Source: Pontibacterium sp049603715
GTDB lineage: Bacteria; Pseudomonadota; Gammaproteobacteria; Pseudomonadales; Balneatricaceae
NCBI GenBank assembly: GCA_049603715.1
Contig: JBMYSW010000017.1
Coordinates: 12,420-76,419, forward strand
DNA length: 64,000 bases
Reading direction: 5' to 3'
Made by a program: the position numbers and the translations under genes
Shown here: positions 51,167 through 59,049 of the stretch, one piece after another
Position numbering within the stretch: position 1 is the first letter of the stretch
How the letters are laid out: each line of letters opens with the position of its first letter
The notes under the pieces: model-generated
The model's input: only the letters and a program-made list of their open reading frames with translations
Told to the model about the DNA's origin: nothing
Database searches by the model: none

Positions 51167-51688
51167 TTATTTAAAAAGTGAGCGTGCTTTGGTGGGCTGA
51201 CGAAGTAACTTCCAGCTAACCACCAATAGTAGGCTGAGGTTAACAAGTGCAATATCGGTCATGGATAAGCCGATAAAGTTCCAGCTGGGCTCGGCGCATT
51301 GTGTGGTGCTGGAGTATAAGGAAGAAATGGAGCCAAGAAAACTCGAGTCGCCCATGCGCTCAATCATTGATGCTTGGCAGTCTTGGCCGTTCAGCTGATT
51401 TTGAACGTCGTTCCATAGATGTAGGCCAATGGTCATTAGCCCTGAAAGGCAAACAGATAAAGAAAAAAGCGCATACACTTTTTGGCCGATAGGGTAAGGA
51501 TGGTGCAAGAAGGCAAGCACAAAGCAAGCTAAAAGGGCAATATTTAACGTGCAGGTTAAACTGAAAATAGGCGATGGCGTTGTTAGCGCTTCTTTCACGT
51601 AAAACTGCGAGAAAGAAATACAGAGCCCAGCAAGCAGAGCGCCAATGAGGTTTAGACGCCGATATATGTACAGCTGATCGACAAACAC
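51167..51688 (-). CDS. DsbB-like four-helix protein lacking the CxxC pair
   Basis: A 173-residue inner-membrane protein with four spans. The second periplasmic loop matches DsbB: Cys104 in GQDCQASM and Cys131 in TTQCAEPSWNFIGLSM, aligned with E. coli Cys104 and Cys130. The first-loop Cys-Val-Leu-Cys pair (41/44 in E. coli) is absent; residues 38-45 read PSPIFSLT. Other cysteines (23, 46, 55, 80) lie in membrane spans. It may thus oxidise or hold a partner without the standard quinone relay, or use another cysteine. It is the first gene of an operon with lpxR. Confidence 0.8.
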   Translation of the reverse strand: MFVDQLYIYRRLNLIGALLAGLCISFSQFYVKEALTTPSPIFSLTCTLNIALLACFVLAFLHHPYPIGQKVYALFSLSVCLSGLMTIGLHLWNDVQNQLNGQDCQASMIERMGDSSFLGSISSLYSSTTQCAEPSWNFIGLSMTDIALVNLSLLLVVSWKLLRQPTKARSLFK

Positions 51689-51904
51689 GTTCTATTTTAT
51701 CCTTAAAGTTTTATAAGTATTTAAATAATAAAGCGTTTATTGTTTACCCAGCGTTTTGTTGTAAAAAATATGTATTAGCAAAAGCTAACATGAGTAAACG
51801 AACAAAACAGCGTTGCCTCAGGGAGCTGCCTAGGCTGTGCTGAAGATACTGCAAAGAGGTTTCAAAAATTTACAGCAATTAATAAAGCAAACTTCAAACC
51901 AATT

Positions 51905-51922
51905 ATGACACTTATATGATAA
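51905..51922 (-). promoter_or_regulatory. Pho-box-like direct repeat, site 1
   Basis: ATGACAC, four bases, ATGATAA reads on the minus strand as two CTGTCAT-like repeats with PhoB spacing. It is 217 bases upstream of the DsbB-like/lpxR operon. Confidence 0.3.
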
Positions 51923-52191
51923 TTATCTGTTTTAAGTAAAAGTGTCATACAGCCTTGGTCAATGCCTAGGAGAGTGGTTTGCTTTCAGGTTTCGATACTC
52001 GACTCAGCTTAGGTGTGCCCAAGGTATGACCTTTTGCGACCGACAGCTGGCGTTTTCGTAAACCTTTCATATCAGCATAAAGTGCCTAATGCACCTAAAC
52101 TTACCCCGACTCTTCCGTTTAAGTCAATGTCACGATTTGATTCGCAGCAAGTGAACGCGCAGGCATGTTAATGGCTGTATTTAACACCTTT

Positions 52192-52209
52192 ATGACAGTT
52201 ACATGATCC
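52192..52209 (-). promoter_or_regulatory. Pho-box-like direct repeat, site 2
   Basis: ATGACAG, four bases, ATGATCC. The first unit is an exact reverse complement of the PhoB half-site CTGTCAT; the second matches four of seven. Confidence 0.3.
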
Positions 52210-52270
52210 ATTAAACCGTGCGGCGAGGTATTTTGGGGAGCGGTAAGAAAAGAGAGACTGTGGGGAAGTT

Positions 52271-52296
52271 AAAATCGCCCTCAGAGCGAGGGCGAT
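52271..52296 (-). terminator. Intrinsic terminator of hisC
   Basis: ATCGCCCTC/GAGGGCGAT with a five-base loop; four Ts follow on the minus strand. Confidence 0.8.
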
Positions 52297-52310
52297 AGAT
52301 AGGTGGTTTC

Positions 52311-53375
52311 TTAAGCGAGGTCGGGGTGCGCTTTTAACGTGTTCACCAGCAAGGCCATTTCTGCTGGTGTGCCGATCGTGATACGTAAAAAGTTGTCGAT
52401 ACCCGGTTTAGAGAAGTGGCGCACCAATAGGTTTTTGCTGCGAAGGTAACCCATCACTTCTGCGCCTTCTAAGAAGCGGTGCTCACAAAAGATAAAGTTG
52501 GCTTTAGATTCAATACATTTAAAGCCTAACTCAGTAAGGGCGTTATGCGTCCACTCGCGGGTGTCGATAATCGCTTGTACCTTTTCTTTAAAATACGCTT
52601 GGTCACCTAAAGAGGCAACGGCACAGGTTTGGGCAAACATATCCAACGGGTATGAGTTAAAGCTATTTTTAACGCGAGATAGGCCGTCAATCAGCGCGGG
52701 ATGACCTAGTGCGTAACCCACTCGAATCCCTGCGAGGGAACGTGACTTAGAGAAGGTCTGAATGACGAGCAGGTTGTCGTAAGTGTTGACCAAGGTCGCC
52801 GCACTTTCGGCGCCAAAGTCGACGTAGGCTTCATCAATAATCACCACTCGCTCTGGGTTGCCTTTTAACAGAGCTTCAATATCGCTTAGTGGCAGCGCTT
52901 TACCGGTGGGCGCATTGGGGTTGGCTAAGATAATGCCGCCGTTGGTTTGCTGGTAGTCGGCTGGGTCGATGGCAAAGGTGTCTGTCAGTGGCACTTTTTT
53001 GTAATCGATGTTGTATAGGCCGCAGTAGACGTCGTAGAAGCTGTAGGTGATCTCAGGGAAGAGAATCGCATCGCTTTGGCGAAAGAAGGCCATAAAGGCT
53101 AAAGCCAAAACTTCATCAGAGCCGTTACCCACAAAAACTTGTTCTGTCGCTAAATCAAAATGCTCTGCCAAGGCTTGTGTCAGCTGGCTCGATTCTGGGT
53201 CTGGGTATAGACGCAGACGGGCTTGGTCAAAGCTATTCACCGCCGCCTCTACCGCGGGAGAGGGCGGGTAGGGGTTTTCGTTGGTATTCAGCTTGGTAAT
53301 ACCTTGGGTCTTTGGCTGCTCGCCCGGAACGTAAGGCGACAAGTCGTTAACAGCGGGGCTCCAAAATTTGCTCAT
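52311..53375 (-). CDS. hisC: Histidinol-phosphate aminotransferase
   Basis: A 354-residue class I/II PLP aminotransferase. The HisC hallmarks are LNTNENPYPPSPAVEAAV near the start, FVGNGSDEVLALAF, LANPNAPTG (PLP Asn) and the Schiff-base Lys in TFSKSRSLAGIRVGYALG. Length matches HisC. It catalyses the seventh step of histidine synthesis and may also act on aromatic keto acids. No other his gene is in the window, so it is an isolated copy, as is common in gammaproteobacteria with a second HisC or a split pathway. Confidence 0.93.
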   Translation of the reverse strand: MSKFWSPAVNDLSPYVPGEQPKTQGITKLNTNENPYPPSPAVEAAVNSFDQARLRLYPDPESSQLTQALAEHFDLATEQVFVGNGSDEVLALAFMAFFRQSDAILFPEITYSFYDVYCGLYNIDYKKVPLTDTFAIDPADYQQTNGGIILANPNAPTGKALPLSDIEALLKGNPERVVIIDEAYVDFGAESAATLVNTYDNLLVIQTFSKSRSLAGIRVGYALGHPALIDGLSRVKNSFNSYPLDMFAQTCAVASLGDQAYFKEKVQAIIDTREWTHNALTELGFKCIESKANFIFCEHRFLEGAEVMGYLRSKNLLVRHFSKPGIDNFLRITIGTPAEMALLVNTLKAHPDLA

Positions 53376-53605
53376 GGCGTAACCTTAAAATAAACAACAG
53401 GTGTGAGTAGGCGAAGGGTTAAAAGCTAAAGGTTATACCGCGTGCTCGCGGCGTTAGCTCACTTTATGCCAACTCGATTAATAAGAGGCGAGCTTAAAGC
53501 CCTGATCAATACGGGGCAGGGAACATCTGTTAAAAGTGCAACCGCCTTTAAGAATGGCCGAAGTGTACTAAATAAAGCAGCCCTAAAGCTATCAATCGGA
53601 GCTAT

Positions 53606-53636
53606 AAAAAGCACGCAGGTAAGGTTATTTGCGTGC
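53606..53636 (-). terminator. Terminator overlapping the stop codon of the 95-aa gene
   Basis: GCACGCA (53611-53617) pairs with TGCGTGC (53630-53636); on the minus strand five Ts follow. The stem begins inside the coding sequence ending at 53625. Confidence 0.75.
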
Positions 53637-53912
53637 AATCTCTTTCATTAAGCCCGATAGATCCAGATCTTGCAGCTCAGCAAGTTGGTTGATGTCCGTA
53701 TAGGTGGGTGGCAGCGCACCGGGCGTACGGGGCTTGGTACGAGTCGCTGCAGCGTTTGCTTTTTGCTCTGCTTTCTTTCTTCGCTCTGCTTCCTTTCTTT
53801 GTTGTGCTCGCTCGTTTGCCAGCGCGATAAGCGCCTTCTCGCAAGCGTCAATCTGAGATAACTCCATTTTCATCAGGTGCTCTGTAATCGCGTTGATGGT
53901 CTCTGGTGTCAT
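53625..53912 (-). CDS. Small charged helical protein, unknown
   Basis: A 95-residue soluble protein that I do not recognise. It begins MTPETINAITEHLMKMELSQ, then has a highly charged coiled-coil-like segment rich in Arg, Lys and Glu (about 35-60), a Pro-rich turn (RTPGALPPTYTDINQ) and a short helix. The layout loosely resembles H-NS or Hha-like architecture, but no DNA-binding motif can be shown. The ATG at 53912 is preferred over an upstream start at 53924. It ends in its own terminator. Confidence 0.7.
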   Translation of the reverse strand: MTPETINAITEHLMKMELSQIDACEKALIALANERAQQRKEAERRKKAEQKANAAATRTKPRTPGALPPTYTDINQLAELQDLDLSGLMKEIARK

Positions 53913-54420
53913 AAAGTGTCTCACGGTGAATATACTTCTTGTCTAATCGGTCAACAGCTGTGGCAGCGGGCCGCAAACAAAACGGCGAAAAGGTGTTGGG
54001 CTCAGTCTGCGATAGAAATGCGTTTCTTACGAAAAGTGCTGCACATGGATTGTTGGGTGTCGATTCTATCCGGCTTCTTAGGTTTATGCCCGTTGGCTTG
54101 TGCTTTCAAAGGTAGTCAAGGGCAGCTAACGGGCTGCTTTTAGGGGCAGTCTTTTTGAAGCCGGTGTCTATAGTTTAACCCATCTTCTGGTGAAAGGCAG
54201 GTATAGGCTAGGTGTTATGGTTGCTTATTAGGCCCTAAAAGCGGTTAATTTATTGAATTAAGCTGACTATTTCTTTGATTCGTGTAAAATCTTCGCCCAG
54301 TTTTTTAAAGCCCCTAAGTATTTACACGTAAGGTGTGACTCCTGCGTCTCGTATTGCGCCAAGGTACGCGACAAGCTTGGATAGCACCTTATGGCATTGT
54401 GTTAGAGAATCCGTAGGACT
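53913..54420. other. Divergent intergenic region upstream of aspartate kinase
   Basis: About 500 bases with no gene I can support. A weak terminator-like GCAGC/GCTGC hairpin with four Ts ends at 54141. The stretch 54140-54420 is likely the promoter and leader of the kinase gene. Confidence 0.4.
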
Positions 54421-55833
54421 ATGCATACAGTTGAAAAGATCGGCGGCACTTCGATGAGCCGCTTCCAAGAACTCATGGACACTATTCTGATCGGTAAGCG
54501 TCAGGGTGATGAGTTGTACAACCGCGTTTTTGTTGTGTCTGCGTATGGCGGCATTACCAACATGTTGTTGGAGCACAAAAAAACCGGTGAAGCCGGTGTT
54601 TACGCACGTTTTGCCAATGCCGAAAACGAAAAGGCATGGATTGACGCGCTAAATGCGGTTCAAAGCCGTATGCAAGAAATTAACAGCGAGCTGTTTGAAG
54701 GCGATGAAGAAAACCTTCGCCTTGCAGACGACTTTGTTGCTGACCGTCTAAATGATGTACGCGACTGTATGGCAAGCTTGCAGCACTTGTGTTCTTACGG
54801 CCACTTCCAGCTTGAAGAGCACTTGATGAAAGTGCGTGAAATGCTGGCTTCTATCGGTGAAGCGCACAGTGCATACAACTCGGTGCTGGCGTTGCACAAG
54901 CAGGGCATTAACGCTCGCTTTGTCGACCTAACCGGTTGGCACCAGTCGCAGCCATTACCTTTTGAAGAAATGGTTCGCAAACACTTTGCCGATGTAGACT
55001 TTGCTTCTGAGCTAGTCATTGCCACGGGTTACACTCACTGTGACGAAGGCCTGATGACGACGTTTGATCGGGGTTACAGCGAAATGACCTTTAGCGCCAT
55101 TGCAACAGTAACGGGTGCCAAAGAAGCGATTATTCACAAAGAATACCACCTAAGCTCGGCTGACCCGATGCTAGTGGGCACCGACAATGTGGTCACTATC
55201 GGTCGTACCAACTACGACGTAGCAGACCAATTGTCTAACTTGGGTATGGAAGCGATTCACCCGAAAGCAGCAAAAGGTTTGCGTCGCAACGGCGTTGAGC
55301 TTCGCATTAAAAATGCCTTTGAGCCTGAGCACGAAGGCACCTTGATTAGCCAGGACTACCACAGTGCTGAGCCAAAAGTTGAGATTATCGCTGGTCGTAA
55401 CGATGTGTTTGGTATCGAAGTATTTGACCAAGAAATGTTGGGCGATGCTGGCTACGACATCGAAATCTCTAAGATCCTACGTCAGTTAAAGCTTTACGTG
55501 GTCAACAAAGACGCAGACGCCAACAGCATTACCTACTACGTGACGGGCTCGCGTAAAATGGTTAACCGCGCAACGCGTTCAATTGAAGAGAAGTTCCCAG
55601 AAGGTTCGGTTCAGTTGCACAACTTGGCGATTGTGTCGGCGATTGGTTCACACATGAAGGTGAAAGGCATTTTGGCCAAAACCGTTTCTGCACTTGCCGA
55701 TGCGGGCATCAGCATTCAAGCGTTGCACCAGTCCATTCGTCAGGTCGAGATGCAATGCATCGTGCTAGAAGAGGATTACGAAAAGGCGATTATTGCCTTG
55801 CACCGTGGCTTGATTGAGTCGCGCGTTGCCTAA
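54421..55833 (+). CDS. Aspartate kinase, ectoine-associated (Ask_Ect) type
   Basis: A 470-residue aspartokinase. The N-terminus MHTVEKIGGTSMSRFQELMD lacks the usual KFGGTSV form and is characteristic of the Ask_Ect group found with ectoine genes. FVVSAYGGITNMLLEHKKTG and FDRGYSEMTFSAIA follow, and two ACT domains close the protein (about 335-470; IGSHMKVKGILAKTVSALAD). It makes aspartyl phosphate for the aspartate-semialdehyde branch that feeds ectoine. ectA, ectB and ectC are not in the window. It has a long leader and a strong terminator, so it is a separate unit. Confidence 0.88.
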   Translation: MHTVEKIGGTSMSRFQELMDTILIGKRQGDELYNRVFVVSAYGGITNMLLEHKKTGEAGVYARFANAENEKAWIDALNAVQSRMQEINSELFEGDEENLRLADDFVADRLNDVRDCMASLQHLCSYGHFQLEEHLMKVREMLASIGEAHSAYNSVLALHKQGINARFVDLTGWHQSQPLPFEEMVRKHFADVDFASELVIATGYTHCDEGLMTTFDRGYSEMTFSAIATVTGAKEAIIHKEYHLSSADPMLVGTDNVVTIGRTNYDVADQLSNLGMEAIHPKAAKGLRRNGVELRIKNAFEPEHEGTLISQDYHSAEPKVEIIAGRNDVFGIEVFDQEMLGDAGYDIEISKILRQLKLYVVNKDADANSITYYVTGSRKMVNRATRSIEEKFPEGSVQLHNLAIVSAIGSHMKVKGILAKTVSALADAGISIQALHQSIRQVEMQCIVLEEDYEKAIIALHRGLIESRVA

Positions 55834-55870
55834 TCTTTAATGCGCTTTTGCAAGCGCAGTTTGTAATATT

Positions 55871-55917
55871 AAAAAAGCCCCCGAGAGGTTGCCTAGGCAA
55901 ACGTCTCGGGGGCTTTT
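55871..55917. terminator. Bidirectional terminator
   Basis: A perfect 14-base stem (55873-55886 with 55904-55917), with an A run on the left and a T run on the right, lies between aspartate kinase and the convergent phasin gene. Confidence 0.92.
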
Positions 55918-56010
55918 ACGTTGCAAAGATGTGGCTTTGGTTACACTTTGCTCGGTTGCGGCTCGGCCTTATTTTGCTTTGTTCAGCAAGGCCGAGAGGC
56001 GTAATGTCAT

Positions 56011-56313
56011 TTATTGCGAAAGCTTGGATACTTCTTCCATAGCGGCTTCGCGTGCACCGGTGGCGATGGCGGTGTAGGCATCACCCTGTGCTTTGATCAA
56101 GTCAAACAAGGCTTTGTTTGCTTCAATGTTAAAAGCGATTACATCTTCAGGTGATTTAAGGGCTTTTGCTTTTTCGGTCTCAGACTGAAAGAAAGCGGTT
56201 AGCTCATCGCTGGTTTTCTTTTGCTGCGCGATAGATTGCTGAATCGCTTCAGCTTGGATAGAAAGTAAAGACTTTACGGTTTCGAAGGGTTTTTCAAAAT
56301 CTGATGCTGACAT
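56011..56313 (-). CDS. phaP: Phasin family protein 1
   Basis: A 100-residue phasin. It begins MSASDFEKPFETVKSLLSIQ and is amphipathic-helical throughout, with family motifs FEKPFETVKSLL and VIAFNIEANKALFDLIKAQG. Phasins coat polyhydroxyalkanoate granules. The ATG at 56313 follows GGAGGTC; the longer frame adds an unlikely leader. It is about half identical by eye to the second phasin next door. A TTGACA/TAGGAT promoter with flanking TGC-N3-GCA boxes lies upstream. Confidence 0.9.
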   Translation of the reverse strand: MSASDFEKPFETVKSLLSIQAEAIQQSIAQQKKTSDELTAFFQSETEKAKALKSPEDVIAFNIEANKALFDLIKAQGDAYTAIATGAREAAMEEVSKLSQ

Positions 56314-56345
56314 GGGTATGACCTCCAGTGAGATTAAGTTTATGC

Positions 56346-56421
56346 TGCGCCGCACAAACCTTTAACTCTGATCCTAGACAAGGGGCTGAAAAGTGTCAAG
56401 CATATTTTGTGCGGTGCACAA
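56346..56421 (-). promoter_or_regulatory. Promoter and paired PhaR-like boxes of phasin 1
   Basis: On the minus strand TTGACA (56394-56399) and TAGGAT (56371-56376) are 17 bases apart. The box TTGTGC-GGT-GCACAA (56407-56421) lies just upstream of -35, and TGC-GCC-GCA (56346-56354) lies about 20 bases downstream of -10. PHA-sensing PhaR repressors bind TGC-N3-GCA-type sites in other bacteria. Confidence 0.75.
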
Positions 56422-56480
56422 TAGTCTCGTACCATTTGCTGGCTAGGCTGCTTGGTCAGCTTTACACAAAGCCTAGACAC

Positions 56481-56511
56481 AAAAAAACCTGCGTTTGACG
56501 GCAGGTTTTTT
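56481..56511 (-). terminator. Intrinsic terminator of phasin 2
   Basis: AAAAACCTGC/GCAGGTTTTT with an eight-base loop; T run on the minus strand. It keeps the two phasin transcripts separate. Confidence 0.9.
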
Positions 56512-56538
56512 AAAAATCGCAGATTCGAGAGGAACTAA

Positions 56539-56844
56539 TTACTTAGTTAGTTTCTCAACTTCAGCAACCGCTGCATCGCGAGCAGAAGTGGCGATCTCAC
56601 CGAATGCTTCGCCTTGAGTCTTAAGTAGTGCAAAGAAAGCTTTGTTAGCTTCGATGTTGTACTTGATGATGTCTTCTGGAGTCTTAAGCTCTTTCGCTTT
56701 TTCAGACTCAGCTTTGAAGAAGCTTACCATCTCTTCGCCAGACTTTTTCTGAAGCTCGAAAGTCTTAGTGAAAGCTTCAGTTTGGATCGCCATTAGTGAT
56801 TTAGCGGTTTCCATTGGTTTTTCAAAATCAATTGTAGGTGTCAT
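56539..56844 (-). CDS. phaP: Phasin family protein 2
   Basis: A 101-residue phasin beginning MTPTIDFEKPMETAKSLMAI. It aligns along its full length with phasin 1: FEKPMETAKSLMAIQTEAF against FEKPFETVKSLLSIQAEAI, and YNIEANKAFFALLKTQGEAF against FNIEANKALFDLIKAQGDAY. The ATG at 56844 follows GGAGGG. It has its own promoter and terminator, so it arose by tandem duplication that included the promoter. Granule coating and surface-to-volume control are the expected roles. Confidence 0.9.
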   Translation of the reverse strand: MTPTIDFEKPMETAKSLMAIQTEAFTKTFELQKKSGEEMVSFFKAESEKAKELKTPEDIIKYNIEANKAFFALLKTQGEAFGEIATSARDAAVAEVEKLTK

Positions 56845-56867
56845 CTCAATCCCTCCAGTGGGTTTGT

Positions 56868-56939
56868 TGCGCTGCACAATATGGGTTTATTATTAGGTGA
56901 AAAATTAACCACGTCAACACTTTTTTGTGCGTTGCACAA
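56868..56939 (-). promoter_or_regulatory. Promoter and paired PhaR-like boxes of phasin 2
   Basis: On the minus strand TTGACG (56912-56917) and TAATAA (56890-56895) are 16 bases apart. TTGTGC-GTT-GCACAA-type box (56925-56939) lies upstream and TGC-GCT-GCA (56868-56876) downstream, the same layout as at phasin 1. Confidence 0.75.
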
Positions 56940-57080
56940 AAAATATTTTGGAGAGATTTAGGTCTTTGACTTAGCTCTTTGATTTAACTTGATTTAACGC
57001 AAATTTTTAATGACTGGCGTAGGCGACGGGCGACTTTGGCGCTTGTTGCGTCGTGTACCCGTCGGCTATTTTGCAGGGAG

Positions 57081-58175
57081 CTATTCTTCGAGGGCTTTTT
57101 GCAACTGACGAATCAGGCCTTCAGACAAGCGACCGATCTTGAGCGTTTGGGTGTTGGGGTCGTACTCAAACGCCTTGCCTGAGCCTGCTAAGCCCAACAG
57201 CTGCTTATTGACGTTAAGTTGCCACTGAGCGTCTTTAAGCGCAAGACGGGTCATTTGCGTAAGTGTGCCTCGGTGCGACTGAAACTCCTTAGATACGCGA
57301 TAGGGGGCATCTTGTGCAAAAGACGAAAAGCCTTCTTCATCGTCAGCGCGCACATAAGGCTCAAATAACTTTTCGATGTCGTTAAGTGTTGCGCTTTGAC
57401 GCTCACTGCGTTGTTGCTCTAAATAGCCCACAACCTCTTCCACCACTTCTGATTTTTTGTCTTCGAGCTGTTTAGACGAGCAAAAGTCCCTGGCTGCTTG
57501 CAGGAGTGCACGTGTAGACTGGCGAGCAGGGGTCGCCTCGGTGCAACCAAAGGCTTTCGAAAAGTAATGAGTTAAGTCGCCAGAGCTTTTGGTGCCAATA
57601 AAGCTCAGGTAGCCATCACTGCCATCAAGGTAGCTGGCAATATTCAAACGCATGGCTTGGTGCAGCTGTTCTAAGTTCACCTCTATGACTTCCGTCGGCA
57701 TAAGGGCGTCGTTAAAGGCGATACCGGTTTTGTCGCGCACCAGCGCCACCAACAAGTGCTTTTGCTCTACCAGCTCGTAGGCAGCAAAAACTAAATAACC
57801 GCCGTGTGCGGCATGAGAGGCGGGGTCGTTAATGGCTTTTAGAATCTGCTTACAGCTAGCTTCAACCAGCTGTTCAAAATCGGCGGCACTCTGCTCTGAC
57901 TCAATGTAAGTGTCGGCAGCGCTCACAAATGCAGGCTTTTCGCCGACCTCGGGTGGTTGAGTCTCTGCGTCGTCGGATTCGGATCGCGAAGGAAAGTGGC
58001 CGTCAAACGCGCCATGGTTTAACGAAGTACGACGATTAAATGCGTTTAAGATGGCTTCAAAGATATCTTGTGATGTTTCAGAAGCCGGGTCGATATCGCC
58101 TTCGTGCTTGCGGATTTGGTTGATATCACCCTCGCTGGAGGTGATGAGTTCGCGAATGGCTAAATAGGTAAGCAC
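57081..58175 (-). CDS. yejK: Nucleoid-associated protein YejK (NdpA)
   Basis: A 364-residue soluble protein of the 37-kDa nucleoid-associated (NA37) family. Family features are the internal HGGYLVFAAYELVEQKHLLVALVRDK block and SYLDGSDGYLSFIGTKSSGD. It is about 30 residues longer than E. coli YejK (335), mostly through an acidic insert near residues 60-95. The start is GTG. YejK associates with the nucleoid and is reported to modulate topoisomerase IV in E. coli. No yejL follows; a small PA3496-like gene lies upstream. Confidence 0.9.
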   Translation of the reverse strand: MLTYLAIRELITSSEGDINQIRKHEGDIDPASETSQDIFEAILNAFNRRTSLNHGAFDGHFPSRSESDDAETQPPEVGEKPAFVSAADTYIESEQSAADFEQLVEASCKQILKAINDPASHAAHGGYLVFAAYELVEQKHLLVALVRDKTGIAFNDALMPTEVIEVNLEQLHQAMRLNIASYLDGSDGYLSFIGTKSSGDLTHYFSKAFGCTEATPARQSTRALLQAARDFCSSKQLEDKKSEVVEEVVGYLEQQRSERQSATLNDIEKLFEPYVRADDEEGFSSFAQDAPYRVSKEFQSHRGTLTQMTRLALKDAQWQLNVNKQLLGLAGSGKAFEYDPNTQTLKIGRLSEGLIRQLQKALEE

Positions 58176-58291
58176 TGATAGATTCCATAGCAGTTCTGTC
58201 TAGTTAGCCAGTTTACCTCAAGGGGCAGCCCCTCCCAAGTTCAACTCACATTCGAAAGGGGCATTGCGCTTAAACAGCGCGGCTAGTGTGG

Positions 58292-58504
58292 TTATTCGTC
58301 GTCAAATACCTCTTTAAGCCAATCGTTAAGCGCACGCTCTTCTTGCATGGCCTCGATTTGGCGACGTTTATCGGGACGAATGACAGAAGGGGAAGCGCGT
58401 CGTGTCTCTTGCTCGTCAATGTCGGTGTCGACGGACGTCATATAATTACCGTCGTCGGATGAAGGTTGAGATGATGTAGAAGTCACAAAGGAATGATCAG
58501 CCAT
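58292..58504 (-). CDS. Small PA3496-family-like protein
   Basis: A 70-residue acidic protein beginning MADHSFVTSTSSQPSSDDGN. The disordered N-terminal 40 residues precede a short helical block RPDKRRQIEAMQEERALNDW with LKEVFDDE at the end, which matches the R-QIE/LEER-L-LKE pattern of the PA3496 family, annotated as putative envelope-integrity proteins. The ATG at 58504 follows GGGAG; the longer frame adds a spurious hydrophobic leader. It lies 116 bases upstream of yejK on the same strand. Confidence 0.7.
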   Translation of the reverse strand: MADHSFVTSTSSQPSSDDGNYMTSVDTDIDEQETRRASPSVIRPDKRRQIEAMQEERALNDWLKEVFDDE

Positions 58505-58903
58505 GGGGAGCTCCCGCGTCGATAACTGCATTATCAATGTGTTAATAACAACCCAAATGCACGCATGGAAGGTGCTAAATATACCTGCCAAAGTGGCGAT
58601 TTGGAGCCGTGGGGTTCGGGCCGTAAGCGGCGCCAAACGTTTTTTCGTTATCGTCCAAAACGTTTAACTTGTCTAGTTTTTTTGTAAAAACAATTTTTTA
58701 TAAAAGATGAGATCTTTAGATGCTTTTAGTAAAAACACCATGGCCGCCAAGGCGGGATACGTGGCAGGGTTGGAGGGTTGAGGTTCCTAGGTGTTTGATT
58801 TACAAAAGCTAAGTTCGAAAACGCGAATTTTTATAGGGTATTCGATTTAATTTGGAACGCTTTGGAAAAATTAGTCTAAACTGAAAGGTGTAGCTTTGGT
58901 TAC

Positions 58904-58952
58904 AAAAAAGGGGCGCTTCACCTTGCCGGGTTGAGCTTTCGCCCCTTTTTTT
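58904..58952. terminator. Bidirectional terminator
   Basis: AAAAAAGGGGCG pairs with CGCCCCTTTTTT around a 24-base loop. On the minus strand it ends the arsR transcript. A short frame spanning it is not a gene. Confidence 0.85.
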
Positions 58953-59011
58953 TGTCTGAGGGTTTGTATTGAGCTTTAGATGAGGCGGGGGTTTAGCATG
59001 CGAGGGGATAC

Positions 59012-59037
59012 GCGCGCTGTGCAGAAACACAGCGCGC
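59012..59037 (-). other. GC-rich hairpin after arsR
   Basis: GCGCGCTGTG and CACAGCGCGC form a perfect ten-base stem with a six-base loop, 12 bases past the arsR stop. No T run follows; it may stabilise the 3' end before the terminator at 58904-58952. Confidence 0.6.
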
Positions 59038-59049
59038 TCATAAAAAGGC

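Larger units (their letters stand above)
51689..52270. other. Large intergenic region between the DsbB-like gene and hisC
   Basis: About 580 bases without a supported gene; short frames lack ribosome-binding sites. It has two Pho-box-like direct repeats, listed separately. A 9-base inverted repeat ATGACACTT/AAGTGTCAT (51905-51913, 51940-51948) may be another regulator site. A small RNA cannot be excluded. Confidence 0.45.

Noticed and set aside
53877..54143. 88-codon plus-strand frame before aspartate kinase
   Set aside because: No ribosome-binding site, cysteine-rich random composition and overlap with the opposite 95-aa gene.
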